From: an uncultured Blautia sp.
Lineage (GTDB): Bacteria > Bacillota > Clostridia > Lachnospirales > Lachnospiraceae
Length of the DNA stretch: 64,000 nucleotides
Assembly (NCBI GenBank): GCA_900551075.1
Contig: URVB01000006.1
Coordinates: 1 to 64,000, forward strand
Direction: 5' to 3'
In this document: positions 32,343-41,154 of the stretch, piece after piece
Layout: every line of letters begins with the position of its first letter
How positions within the stretch are numbered: the first letter of the stretch is position 1
Program-made: the position numbers and the translations under genes
The notes under the pieces: model-generated
What the model was told of the DNA's origin: nothing
Databases searched by the model: none
Seen by the model: the letters and a program-made list of their open reading frames with translations, nothing else

Positions 32343-32420
32343 CAAAGAGGGCACTGATTCTGCAAAATAAATAATTGCAGAATCTTTTCTTGTTTATTGG
32401 GAAAACACCCTCCCTCTTTG
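32343..32420 (+). promoter_or_regulatory. Nested leader hairpins of the ligase gene
   Basis: Inner hairpin GATTCTGCAA (32356-32365) / TTGCAGAATC (32375-32384) is perfect and followed by TTTTCTT, like an intrinsic terminator. An outer perfect 9-bp stem CAAAGAGGG (32343-32351) / CCCTCTTTG (32412-32420) encloses it and ends 9 nt before the ribosome site. The leader looks like an attenuator or small regulatory RNA structure; no known riboswitch class was recognised. Confidence 0.55.
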
Positions 32421-32440
32421 CGCTGCGGAAAGGGGTAACC

Positions 32441-34075
32441 ATGCCAATTACGGATATTTTAGAAAAAAACTGCCGGCTGTACGGCGAAGACGTCTGCCTT
32501 GTGGAAATCAATCCGGAAATGCCGGAAACAAGACGTGTCACCTGGAAAGAATACGAACTTATTGAACCGGTACGCGCAACTTATTACCGGCGTGAAATCA
32601 CTTGGAACGTCTTTAATGAAAAGGCGAACCGCTTTGCCAATCTGCTGCTGGAACGGGGAGTACAAAAAGGTGATAAGGTAGCGATTCTTTTGATGAACTG
32701 TCTGGAATGGCTTCCGATCTATTTTGGAATCCTGAAGACCGGAGCTTTGGCTGTACCCTTAAATTTCCGCTATTCTGCGGAGGAAATCCAATACTGTCTG
32801 GATTTGGCTGAAGTGGATATTTTGGTATTTGGCCCGGAATTTATCGGACGGGTGGAAGAAATTGCCGATGAAATCGGCAAACACCGTCTCCTGTATTATG
32901 TAGGCGACAACTGCCCCGGCTTTGCAGAGGACTATACCATGCATACGGCAAACTGTTCGAGCCAGTCTCCGAAAATCGACATCACCGATGAAGACTATGC
33001 TGCTATTTACTTTTCTTCCGGAACCACCGGTTTCCCGAAGGCTATTTTACATACGCACACAGCCCTGATGCATGCAGCTCAGACAGAGCAGCATCATCAC
33101 GGCCAGACAAAGAATGACGTGTTCCTCTGTATTCCTCCGCTCTATCACACGGGTGCCAAAATGCACTGGTTCGGAAGCTTTTTGACCGGAGGAAAAGCAG
33201 TCCTTTTGAAGGGCACGAATCCGGAATTCATCCTCCGTGCCGTATCCGAAGAAAAATGTACCATTGTATGGCTGCTTGTTCCATGGGCGCAGGACCTTCT
33301 GCTGGCACTGGACAGCGGTGACATCAAACTGGAAATGTACCAGCTTGATCAATGGCGCCTGATGCATATCGGCGCACAGCCTGTTCCGCGCAGCCTGATC
33401 AGGCATTGGAAGGAATACTTCCCGCATCATCAATATGATACAAACTATGGTCTCAGCGAATCCATTGGTCCCGGCTGTGTACATCTGGGTGTGGATAACA
33501 TCCATAAGGTGGGTGCGATCGGACAGGCAGGCTACGGCTGGGAAACCAAGATCATTGACGAAAACGGCAATCCTGTAAAGCAGGGTGAAACAGGCGAGCT
33601 GGCTGTCAAAGGCCCCGGCGTTATGGTCTGCTATTACAACGACCCGAAATCCACAGAGGAGGTGCTTCACGATGGCTGGCTCTACACCGGAGATATGGCT
33701 ATGGAAGACGAGGACGGTTTTATTTTCCTGGTAGACCGCAAAAAGGACGTCATCATCAGCGGCGGAGAAAATATCTACCCAGTACAGATCGAAGATTTCC
33801 TGCGCACCAATGAAGCAATTCTTGATGTAGCGGTCATCGGACTTCCGGATCCACGCCTCGGGGAAATTTCCGCAGCGATCATCTCGCTGAAACCCGGGTA
33901 TCACTGTACGGAAGAAGAAGTCAACACCTTCTGCAAGAAGCTCCCCCGGTACAAACGTCCCCGCAGGGTTTTCTTCGCGGATGTCCCGAGAAACGCTACC
34001 GGAAAGATTGAAAAACCAAAGCTTCGGGAAATGTACGGAGCAGCGCATCTGGTCGACGCACAGAATAAGGGTTAA
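32441..34075 (+). CDS. Class I adenylate-forming acyl-CoA ligase
   Basis: 544 aa. Activates a carboxylic acid with ATP and transfers it to CoA. ANL-family motifs are in order: P-loop YFSSGTTGFPKA (residue ~190), NYGLSES, GDMAMEDEDGF, DRKKDVIISGGENIYP hinge and the C-terminal catalytic lysine in NATGKIEKPKL. The CaiC/fatty-acyl ligase-like layout does not reveal the acid. I chose ATG 32441 with AAAGGGGTAACC ahead. The gene has an elaborate leader and shares a promoter element with the symporter at 29.8-31.4 kb. It ends at a perfect GC-rich terminator. Confidence 0.9.
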   Translation: MPITDILEKNCRLYGEDVCLVEINPEMPETRRVTWKEYELIEPVRATYYRREITWNVFNEKANRFANLLLERGVQKGDKVAILLMNCLEWLPIYFGILKTGALAVPLNFRYSAEEIQYCLDLAEVDILVFGPEFIGRVEEIADEIGKHRLLYYVGDNCPGFAEDYTMHTANCSSQSPKIDITDEDYAAIYFSSGTTGFPKAILHTHTALMHAAQTEQHHHGQTKNDVFLCIPPLYHTGAKMHWFGSFLTGGKAVLLKGTNPEFILRAVSEEKCTIVWLLVPWAQDLLLALDSGDIKLEMYQLDQWRLMHIGAQPVPRSLIRHWKEYFPHHQYDTNYGLSESIGPGCVHLGVDNIHKVGAIGQAGYGWETKIIDENGNPVKQGETGELAVKGPGVMVCYYNDPKSTEEVLHDGWLYTGDMAMEDEDGFIFLVDRKKDVIISGGENIYPVQIEDFLRTNEAILDVAVIGLPDPRLGEISAAIISLKPGYHCTEEEVNTFCKKLPRYKRPRRVFFADVPRNATGKIEKPKLREMYGAAHLVDAQNKG

Positions 34076-34080
34076 AAACA

Positions 34081-34122
34081 GGCGCCGGCCCGTAAATGCC
34101 AAGACATTTACGGGCCGGCGCC
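34081..34122. terminator. GC-rich bidirectional terminator
   Basis: A perfect 18-bp stem GGCGCCGGCCCGTAAATG with its complement and a 6-nt loop, between the convergent ligase and trpB2 genes. Confidence 0.88.
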
Positions 34123-34130
34123 CCTTTCTG

Positions 34131-35519
34131 TTAAAGTTCATTTCCGGGAAACTTCGGAATTCCGTTAAATCCAATCTGAAGATCCTCATCAGTGGGAATA
34201 TAATCGGACATTTCCCCATTGTTGTATTTCTCGTAAGCAACCATATCGAAATATCCGGTTCCTGTAAGGCCGAAGACAATCGTTTTCTCTTCTCCTGTCT
34301 CTTTGCATTTCACAGCCTCATCCATCGCCACGCGAATCGCATGGGAGCTTTCCGGTGCCGGAAGGATACCCTCCACTCTCGCAAACATCTCGGCTGCCTC
34401 AAAAACAGAGGTCTGTTCTACGGAACGTGCCTCCATAAGTCCATCCGCATAAAGCTGTGACAGAATGGAGCTCATTCCATGATAACGCAGTCCTCCTGCA
34501 TGGTTTGCAGAAGGAATAAATCCACTGCCCAGCGTATACATCTTCGCAAGCGGTGTCACCATACCGGTATCACAGAAGTCATAAACATATTTTCCTCTGG
34601 TCAGACTCGGGCAGGAAGCCGGCTCTACTGCGATAAAACGATAATCCTTCTCTCCGCGCAGCTTTTCACCCATAAACGGAGAGATCAATCCTCCAAGATT
34701 GGAACCGCCGCCTGCACAGCCGATGATCATATCCGGCTGAATGCCATATTTTTCAAGTGCGGCCTTTGTCTCAAGACCGATGACGGACTGATGCAGCAAT
34801 ACCTGGTTCAGCACGCTTCCCAATACATAACGGTAACTCTCATTTCCTACCGCACATTCCACTGCCTCGGAGATTGCACAGCCAAGGCTTCCTGTTGTTC
34901 CCGGATGCTCTGCCAGAATCTTTCTGCCCACCTCTGTGGTATCGGAAGGAGACGGTGTAACCTGTGCACCGTAGGTCCTCATAACTTCACGGCGGAAAGG
35001 CTTCTGCTCATAGGAGCATTTTACCATATATACACGGCAGTCCAGTTCCAGATACGCACATGCCATGGAAAGGGCAGTCCCCCACTGGCCGGCTCCTGTT
35101 TCTGTTGTTACGCCCTTTAGACCCTGCTTCTTTGCGTAATATGCCTGCGCAATCGCAGAATTCAGCTTGTGGCTTCCGCTTGTGTTATTTCCTTCGAATT
35201 TATAATAAATCTTTGCAGGAGTCTGAAGCTTCTTCTCCAGACAATATGCACGAACCAGAGGGGACGGGCGGTACATTTTATAGAAATCTCTGATTTCCTC
35301 CGGAATCGGAATATATGCATTGTCATTATCCAGCTCCTGCCTGACCAGCTCCTCACAGAACACGCCGCCCAGCTCTTCTGCTGTCATTGGCTTAAGAGTT
35401 CCCGGATTCAAAAGAGGCGCCGGTTTGTTCTTCATATCTGCACGTACATTATACCATTCCTTCGGCATTTCCTGTTCTTCCAGATAAATTTTGTAAGGGA
35501 TTTTTGTTGTTTCGCTCAT
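34131..35519 (-). CDS. trpB2: Tryptophan synthase beta-chain homologue TrpB2
   Basis: 462-aa PLP enzyme of the TrpB2 group, longer than TrpB1 (about 400) and lacking a TrpA partner here. It makes tryptophan from indole and serine, or a related beta-replacement. PLP lysine is in GSHKLNSA; the phosphate loop is GCAGGGSNLGG; ETGAGQWG carries the catalytic-region Glu typical of TrpB. The TrpB2 N-terminal extension (KIYLEEQEMPKEWYN) is present. ATG 35519 is used. Expression is controlled by a Trp-specifying T-box in its leader, confirming a link to tryptophan supply, perhaps salvage of indole. Confidence 0.93.
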   Translation of the reverse strand: MSETTKIPYKIYLEEQEMPKEWYNVRADMKNKPAPLLNPGTLKPMTAEELGGVFCEELVRQELDNDNAYIPIPEEIRDFYKMYRPSPLVRAYCLEKKLQTPAKIYYKFEGNNTSGSHKLNSAIAQAYYAKKQGLKGVTTETGAGQWGTALSMACAYLELDCRVYMVKCSYEQKPFRREVMRTYGAQVTPSPSDTTEVGRKILAEHPGTTGSLGCAISEAVECAVGNESYRYVLGSVLNQVLLHQSVIGLETKAALEKYGIQPDMIIGCAGGGSNLGGLISPFMGEKLRGEKDYRFIAVEPASCPSLTRGKYVYDFCDTGMVTPLAKMYTLGSGFIPSANHAGGLRYHGMSSILSQLYADGLMEARSVEQTSVFEAAEMFARVEGILPAPESSHAIRVAMDEAVKCKETGEEKTIVFGLTGTGYFDMVAYEKYNNGEMSDYIPTDEDLQIGFNGIPKFPGNEL

Positions 35520-35620
35520 AATAAATTCTCTCCTTTCATCTGTCCGGCTTGCAGCCAATTTCATATGCCCTCCTCTCTTGCGGGATTCCGGCATTCTCTG
35601 TGGGAAAAGAAGTTTTTTCA

Positions 35621-35895
35621 TAAAAAAATACCCCTGTCTCCCACAACAATTCATTGCAGGGACAAGAGTAAAACTCCTGCGGTGCCACCCGGCTTGGTAT
35701 CAGATACCCACTCAGCGCATACTGACATATGCTGAATTTGATAACGGAGTGTTCTCTCCGGCTTACATACTATCTTCTGCTCGCCCTCAGAAGCCCATTC
35801 TCCCTTATCACTGATACTGCTTTCCACCAACTGCAGCTCTCTGGAATCAGATCCCTAAGAGATACTTACTCATCCTCAACGGTTTTTCTTATTAG
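35621..35895 (-). ncRNA. T-box riboswitch, Trp specifier (UGG)
   Basis: On the minus strand the leader has a stem I with AGAGAGCTGCAGTTGGTGGAAAGCAG, a specifier loop reading GAATGG (codon UGG at 35797-35795), then the T-box sequence GGGTGGCACCGC (35690 leftward). The terminator (pairing TGTCCC with GGGAGACA) ends in seven T at 35627-35621. Uncharged tRNA-Trp pairing at UGG and at the T-box bulge would favour antitermination and trpB2 expression. The UGG assignment follows the usual position of the specifier. Confidence 0.88.
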
Positions 35896-35900
35896 AATTA

Positions 35901-35930
35901 CTTATACCATATTTTATGCACACCTGTCAA
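35901..35930 (-). promoter_or_regulatory. Promoter of the trpB2 T-box leader
   Basis: Minus strand TTGACA (35930-35925), an 18-nt spacer and TATAAG (35906-35901), directly before the T-box. Confidence 0.65.
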
Positions 35931-35977
35931 CAAGTTTTCCAAATTTAAAGCTTGAGTTTTCCAGATATACGCTTAAT

Positions 35978-37201
35978 TTAAAGCTTAATGGTTCCATATT
36001 CCCCATCAAATCCCGGCCTGCACTCCACCTTTCCCTCACGCAGCCGGCGAATCCCTTCGGCAACCAAAGCTCCGCCTGCCTTACGGATGTCCTCCACAGG
36101 AATTTCCCGCAAAACCTCAAATTCCGGTCCGAGTCTTTTAAGGATTTCCTCATACTGTGCCTGTACCTTCCTGCTTGCCGCGGAACGTCCGGTAGAAGCT
36201 GCAATCACTTCAGGAAGGGGCACCATGCGTTCAAAGGGCTTCCCGTTTTTCTTCCGGCAGCCTTCCTCACGGTCTGCAAGCTGTAAAATTCTGTGTTCCA
36301 CTCCAATGGTAATTTTTCTGCCGCAGACAGGACATTTGCCGCCATATGCCTCTGTCTCTTTCGGGCTCAAACAAAGATGACAGTTACGGTGTCCATCATA
36401 ATGGTATTTTCCTTCCTCCGGAAAAAATTCAATCGTACCGTCAAGCCCCTCCCCTTCTTGAAGCGCCCTCAAAAGTCCCTGATAAGAAAGCTCTATATCC
36501 AGAAGATTTGCCTCACGCCCGAGCTTTGCCGGCGAGTGTGCATCGGAATTGGATACAAGCCGAAAACGATCCAGGGCAGACAGCCGCCAGTTCATCGGCG
36601 GATCTGAGGACAGTCCCGTTTCCAGCGCATAAACATAAGGCGTCATATCCTCAAAACATTCCTCTATGGCATCAAAGCCGGAAAACGCCCCAAAAAGAGA
36701 AAAATGCGGAGTCCAGATATGCGCTGGGATCAGCATTCCATTCGGGCAGGTTTCCAGCATGAGTTCCAGCAAATCCCTGCAGTCCAGTCTCAGGATCGGA
36801 CGACCATCCGAATGGATATTTCCAATCTCTTCGAGCCTCCCGGAGAGCCTTTCGGCATCCTCAAGCCCGGGAAGAAGGATTACGTTGTGCACCTTTCTGG
36901 TTTTTCCGTTCTTTTTGTAAATAGAGCTGATCTCACCGGAAACAACAAACCGGGGCGCAGCTCCTCCAAAACTCCTGGTCTCCTCCAGAACACAGTCCTC
37001 CTTCAATCTATACAGCCCGTCCTCCGCAGGAACCAGCTTCTCTAAAAGCTCCTCCCGCCATGCAGGATGCGTAAAATCTCCGGTTCCCACGATTGAGATT
37101 CCTTTTTTTCTCGCCCATAAATCCAGATGCTCCGGATCACCCTCCTTACTGGTTGCCCGTGAAAATCTGGAATGTATATGCAAATCTGCTATATTTTTCA
37201 T
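35978..37201 (-). CDS. Endonuclease Q-family PHP-domain protein
   Basis: 407 aa. The N-terminal PHP domain starts ADLHIHSRFSRATSK with the metal-binding HxH. Further metal residues are in DFTHPAW, PAHIWTPHF and NSDAHSP. A zinc-binding knuckle (CHLC ... CPVCGRKITIG) follows at residues ~275-305, with a helical C-terminal domain. Archaeal and clostridial EndoQ proteins nick DNA at deaminated bases (uracil, hypoxanthine), so a DNA-repair role is likely. Start follows GTAGGTGAGAGA. It lies alone between trpB2 and nrdD. Confidence 0.85.
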   Translation of the reverse strand: MKNIADLHIHSRFSRATSKEGDPEHLDLWARKKGISIVGTGDFTHPAWREELLEKLVPAEDGLYRLKEDCVLEETRSFGGAAPRFVVSGEISSIYKKNGKTRKVHNVILLPGLEDAERLSGRLEEIGNIHSDGRPILRLDCRDLLELMLETCPNGMLIPAHIWTPHFSLFGAFSGFDAIEECFEDMTPYVYALETGLSSDPPMNWRLSALDRFRLVSNSDAHSPAKLGREANLLDIELSYQGLLRALQEGEGLDGTIEFFPEEGKYHYDGHRNCHLCLSPKETEAYGGKCPVCGRKITIGVEHRILQLADREEGCRKKNGKPFERMVPLPEVIAASTGRSAASRKVQAQYEEILKRLGPEFEVLREIPVEDIRKAGGALVAEGIRRLREGKVECRPGFDGEYGTIKL

Positions 37202-37279
37202 TCTCTCACCTACCCGAAAACGTGCCCGAAAACCCGGCTCCGGAATTTCCGAACACGTCAGACACGTTTCTCTTATTAG

Positions 37280-37325
37280 CTGTCAGGCATACCGCCATTG
37301 GCGCAGCAGGTGCGCCGAACGACAG
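37280..37325 (-). other. Nested hairpin downstream of nrdD
   Basis: Inner stem GGCGCA/TGCGCC (37300-37316) lies within outer arms CTGTC/GACAG. On the minus strand it starts 8 nt after the nrdD stop but has no T-run, so it may protect the mRNA 3' end rather than terminate. Confidence 0.35.
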
Positions 37326-37332
37326 GTAACAC

Positions 37333-39702
37333 TTATAATTCTTCATCTACATATCTCTGAATGTTGGAAGCATTCACATATTTTTTCAGATGCTCCCCAT
37401 CCGTGATCACCAAAGTCGGCGCCTGCATGATACCGAACTGTCTTGCCATCTCCGGGTTCTTCTCTGCATCTATAATCTCCAGCTCTTCTCCTTCCAGCAT
37501 CTTCCTGGCCATCCGGCAATTCGGACAGGTGCTGGTCGTAAACAGGTATTTATGGGCTTTTACAGGCTTTACTTCCACATCATCATCCGTCAGGGTCACA
37601 ACACTGGTATGCACCTTCTTAAGCTCAGAATGGGTGATGTCATACAACGTACGGTTCTTATACTCCTGTGCCTTACCGTCGTTCCAGTTCTGTACCGGAC
37701 GGTAGTATCCGGTGATACGGCTGTAAACCTCTGCCGGCTTCCCGCATTTCGGACAGGTGAAGTGCTCACCGCTCAGATATCCATGCTCCCGGCAGACAGA
37801 ATAGGTGGGAGAAATCGTATAATACGGAAGCTTATAATTCTCTGCAATCTTACGAACCAGAGATGCAGCCGCTTTCCAATCCGGCAGCTTCTCTCCGAGG
37901 AAACCGTGGAATACGGTACCTGAGGTATACAATGTCTGTAATTCATCCTGAATATCCAAAGCATCAAAAATATCAGAGCTGAATTCTACAGGCAGATGAG
38001 AGCTGTTGGTATAATACGGCGTATCCCCCTTGCTGCCTGCCGTGCGGATTTGCGGCCAGCGCTTTCTGTCGTGTTTTGCAAGACGGTAGGTAGTGGATTC
38101 TGCCGGGGTTGCTTCCAGATTAAACAGCTCTCCCTCATATTCCTCCTGATAGTCGGAAAGACGGCTGCGCATATGCTCCAGTACTTCTTTTGTGAATTTC
38201 TGTGTACGTTCATCTGTCATATCACATCCAAGCCAGCGTGCATTCAGACCGACCTCGTTCATTCCGATCAGTCCGATGGTAGAAAAATGATTGCCGAAGC
38301 TGCCTAAATATCTCTTCGTATACGGATACAGACCCTCCTCCAAAAGCCTGGAGATCACCGTTCTCTTGATATGCAAAGACCTTGCGGAAATATCCATCAT
38401 ATGATCCAGCCTGCGGTAAAATTCCTCCGGTGTTTTGGAAAGATATGCGATTCTCGGCATATTGATCGTAACCACACCTACAGAACCTGTGCTCTCTCCT
38501 GACCCAAAGAAGCCTCCGCTCTTTTTGCGCAGCTCACGCAGGTCCAGACGGAGCCTGCAGCACATGCTGCGGATATCGCTCGGCTTCATATCACTGTTGA
38601 TATAATTGGAAAAATAAGGGGTTCCGTATTTCGCTGTCATTTCAAACAAAAGCCGGTTATTCTCCGTATCTGACCAGTCAAATTCACTGGTAATGGAATA
38701 GGTCGGAATCGGATACTGGAAGCCGCGGCCATTGGCATCTCCCTCGATCATGGTCTCAATAAATGCCTTATTGACCATATCCATTTCCTTCTTGCAGTCC
38801 TTATATTTGAAATCCATTTCTTTTCCGCCTACGATCGCAGGAAGCTCTGCCAGATCATCCGGTACGGTCCAGTCCAGAGTAATATTTGAAAACGGCGCCT
38901 GGGTTCCCCAGCGGCTCGGTGTGTTCACACCGTAAATAAAGGATTCAATACATTTTTTTACCTCCGGATACGTCAGGTTATCTGCCTTTACAAAAGGCGC
39001 CAGATACGTATCAAAGGAAGAAAATGCCTGGGCTCCTGCCCATTCATTCTGCATGATTCCGAGAAAATTCACCATCTGGTTACAGAGCACACTCAAATGC
39101 CTGGCCGGAGCAGAGGTGATTTTTCCCTCAATACCGCCGAGTCCCTCCTTAATCAACTGCTTCAGGGACCAGCCCGCACAATACCCGGTCAGCATGGACA
39201 GATCATGGATATGGATGTCCGCATTTCTGTGCGCATCCGCAATCTCATCATCATAAATCTCCGACAACCAGTAATTTGCGGTCACTGCACCGGAATTGCT
39301 TAAGATAAGACCGCCCACGGAATAGGTGACTGTGGAATTTTCTTTTACCCGCCAGTCCTCTACCTTTACATAGCTGTTCACAACTTCTTTATAATCCAGA
39401 ATCGTGGATTTCATATTACGGACCTTTTCTCTCTGTTTACGGTACAGAATATAAGCCTTGGCAACATCCGCATAACCGGCCTGGATCAAAACATTCTCCA
39501 CACTATCCTGGATATCCTCCACAGTCACCTGATTGTCTTTAATCTTATTCTGAAAATCAGAGGTAACACGAAGCCCCAGAAGGTCGATCATATCGCTGCT
39601 GTAATTTTTTTCTTTTGCAATAAATGCCTTATCAATAGCGGCCGTGATCTTAGCCATCTTAAAATCCGCAATTTCCCCATCTCGTTTGACTACCTGAAAC
39701 AT
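37333..39702 (-). CDS. nrdD: Anaerobic ribonucleoside-triphosphate reductase with fused redoxin domain
   Basis: 789 aa. An N-terminal ATP-cone (residues 1-90) is followed by the class III reductase barrel with catalytic cysteines in RSMCCRLRLDLRE. A zinc site (CREHG...CPKCGK) and the glycyl-radical region RITGYYRPVQNW come next, at about residue 665-680. The last ~85 residues form a glutaredoxin/thioredoxin-like domain with TTSTCPNCRMARKML and cis-Pro QAPTLVI. This suits NrdD enzymes that take electrons from a redoxin rather than formate, here in cis. Paired NrdR boxes and a promoter lie upstream. The activase gene nrdG is not adjacent. Confidence 0.93.
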   Translation of the reverse strand: MFQVVKRDGEIADFKMAKITAAIDKAFIAKEKNYSSDMIDLLGLRVTSDFQNKIKDNQVTVEDIQDSVENVLIQAGYADVAKAYILYRKQREKVRNMKSTILDYKEVVNSYVKVEDWRVKENSTVTYSVGGLILSNSGAVTANYWLSEIYDDEIADAHRNADIHIHDLSMLTGYCAGWSLKQLIKEGLGGIEGKITSAPARHLSVLCNQMVNFLGIMQNEWAGAQAFSSFDTYLAPFVKADNLTYPEVKKCIESFIYGVNTPSRWGTQAPFSNITLDWTVPDDLAELPAIVGGKEMDFKYKDCKKEMDMVNKAFIETMIEGDANGRGFQYPIPTYSITSEFDWSDTENNRLLFEMTAKYGTPYFSNYINSDMKPSDIRSMCCRLRLDLRELRKKSGGFFGSGESTGSVGVVTINMPRIAYLSKTPEEFYRRLDHMMDISARSLHIKRTVISRLLEEGLYPYTKRYLGSFGNHFSTIGLIGMNEVGLNARWLGCDMTDERTQKFTKEVLEHMRSRLSDYQEEYEGELFNLEATPAESTTYRLAKHDRKRWPQIRTAGSKGDTPYYTNSSHLPVEFSSDIFDALDIQDELQTLYTSGTVFHGFLGEKLPDWKAAASLVRKIAENYKLPYYTISPTYSVCREHGYLSGEHFTCPKCGKPAEVYSRITGYYRPVQNWNDGKAQEYKNRTLYDITHSELKKVHTSVVTLTDDDVEVKPVKAHKYLFTTSTCPNCRMARKMLEGEELEIIDAEKNPEMARQFGIMQAPTLVITDGEHLKKYVNASNIQRYVDEEL

Positions 39703-39758
39703 ATACGCAAATGCCTCCCTCTACTTCAAATAATTGTCTCCTGCAAAGCTGTAGGTCT

Positions 39759-39787
39759 ATTGTAGCAGACTCTTATCCGTACGTCAA
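39759..39787 (-). promoter_or_regulatory. Promoter of nrdD
   Basis: Minus strand TTGACG (39787-39782), a 17-nt spacer and TACAAT (39764-39759), 57 nt before the start codon and immediately downstream of the NrdR boxes. Confidence 0.65.
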
Positions 39788-39794
39788 CACAAAA

Positions 39795-39840
39795 ACACCA
39801 CATATTGTGTTGATTTTTATATCAACGCACTACATGGTGT
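39795..39840. promoter_or_regulatory. Two NrdR boxes
   Basis: ACACCACATATTGTGT (39795-39810) closely fits the NrdR consensus ACACWATATATWGTGT. A second, weaker box ACGCACTACATGGTGT lies at 39825-39840. Their start points are 30 nt apart, about three helix turns, the usual arrangement for NrdR control of ribonucleotide reductase genes. Confidence 0.8.
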
Positions 39841-39911
39841 TTCCTTACCCGTTATAAAATTATATGATTTTTATCCGTTTTCCTTTTATTTCCGGAGCCT
39901 TCCGGCCTCCC

Positions 39912-41153
39912 TCAGTCAACCTTTTTATAGATTTCCACAGGAACTCTGGCTTTGACGGAAATTCCGTTCTCCGTATATTCCTCGGACAAAAGCTGTCCAT
40001 ATTCCCGGATGAGCCGGATTTTCCCGGCCTCCTGATACGGAAACAACCGCTCAATATAAATCTGGTCTTCTGACAGGATTCCGGAAAGCGTCTCTTTGAG
40101 CGCATCCAATCCCAGTCCTGTTTTTGCGGAAACCTTCAGCGTATAATCCGCACGGAAATCCCGAAGCTGTCCTGTTCCGGCCAGATCCTGTTTATTCAGA
40201 AGTGTAATGACCTTTTTTCCCGAAGCCCCCAACTGCCGCAGCGTCTCATAGACAACATGCATCTGCTGCTCAGCCTGGGGATTGGAGGCATCTACTACAT
40301 GGATAATATAATCTGCATATTTCGCTTCCTCCAGAGTACTCTTAAACGCTTCCACCAGATGGTGGGGAAGCTTACGGATAAATCCTACCGTATCTGTAAG
40401 CAGTATCTGCTGTCCCTCTGCCAGTGTCAGAAGCCGTGTTGTCGGGTCAAGGGTTGCAAACAGCTTATCCTCCGATAAGACCTCTGCGCCTGTCAAAGCG
40501 TTCAGCAATGTGGACTTCCCTGCATTGGTATACCCCACAATTGCAGCAGTCTTCATATTTTTGCGCACACGCTTGGAGCGAATGAGCTCCCTGTGCTTCT
40601 CTACCTGTGCAAGCTCTTCTTTTAGTGCCGTAATCCTGGTCCGGATCAGACGACGGTCAGATTCCAGTTTCTTTTCTCCCGGTCCTCTTGTTCCGATTCC
40701 TCCGCCCAGTCTTGACAAAGACGCGCGAAGACCGACCAGACGTGCCGCCCGATAACGTAGCTGCGCCAGCTCCACCTGGATTTTTCCTTCGCTTGTGACT
40801 GCACGTTTCGCAAAAATATCCAGAATCAGCAGCGTCCGATCCATAACCTTTAAATCCAGCTCTTTCTCCAGATTGTTTAGCTGCGCAGGCGAAAGCTCAT
40901 CATCACAGATCACACCTGTGGCATCCATAGCCAGCACCAGGGAACGCACCTCTTCAATTTTTCCTTTGCCGATATAGGTACCAGGGTGTACTGCTTCCCG
41001 GTTCTGAATCGTTTTTCCTACCGTCACCGCCCCGGCCGTCCCGGCAAGCTCCTCCAGTTCCTCCAGGGATTCCCCGGCATCCTCCCCATCGTCCGTTTGG
41101 ACGCCAACCAGAATTACCCGTTCTTCTATTTCTTCAAAGTCATAAAACTGCAT
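39912..41153 (-). CDS. hflX: GTPase HflX
   Basis: 413 aa. Ribosome-associated GTPase that splits stalled or hibernating 70S ribosomes. The N-terminal HflX domain (GGTYIGKGK-like block HPGTYIGKGKIEEV, DELSPAQLNNLEKEL) is followed by a linker with GGGIGTRGPGEKKLE and a G domain (GYTNAGKSTLLNAL, DTVGFIRKLPHHLVEAFKSTLEE, NKQD). Start at 41153 follows CAGGAGGAATAAC, one base beyond the stop of the TPR lipoprotein gene. Co-directional with the housekeeping genes that follow. Confidence 0.95.
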   Translation of the reverse strand: MQFYDFEEIEERVILVGVQTDDGEDAGESLEELEELAGTAGAVTVGKTIQNREAVHPGTYIGKGKIEEVRSLVLAMDATGVICDDELSPAQLNNLEKELDLKVMDRTLLILDIFAKRAVTSEGKIQVELAQLRYRAARLVGLRASLSRLGGGIGTRGPGEKKLESDRRLIRTRITALKEELAQVEKHRELIRSKRVRKNMKTAAIVGYTNAGKSTLLNALTGAEVLSEDKLFATLDPTTRLLTLAEGQQILLTDTVGFIRKLPHHLVEAFKSTLEEAKYADYIIHVVDASNPQAEQQMHVVYETLRQLGASGKKVITLLNKQDLAGTGQLRDFRADYTLKVSAKTGLGLDALKETLSGILSEDQIYIERLFPYQEAGKIRLIREYGQLLSEEYTENGISVKARVPVEIYKKVD

Positions 41154-41154
41154 G

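Noticed and set aside
35935..35990. TTTAAAGCTT strings near the trpB2 promoter, similar to the symporter/ligase element
   Set aside because: They fall largely in the last codons of the endonuclease Q gene, and the order of blocks differs, so chance in AT-rich DNA is the simpler reading.
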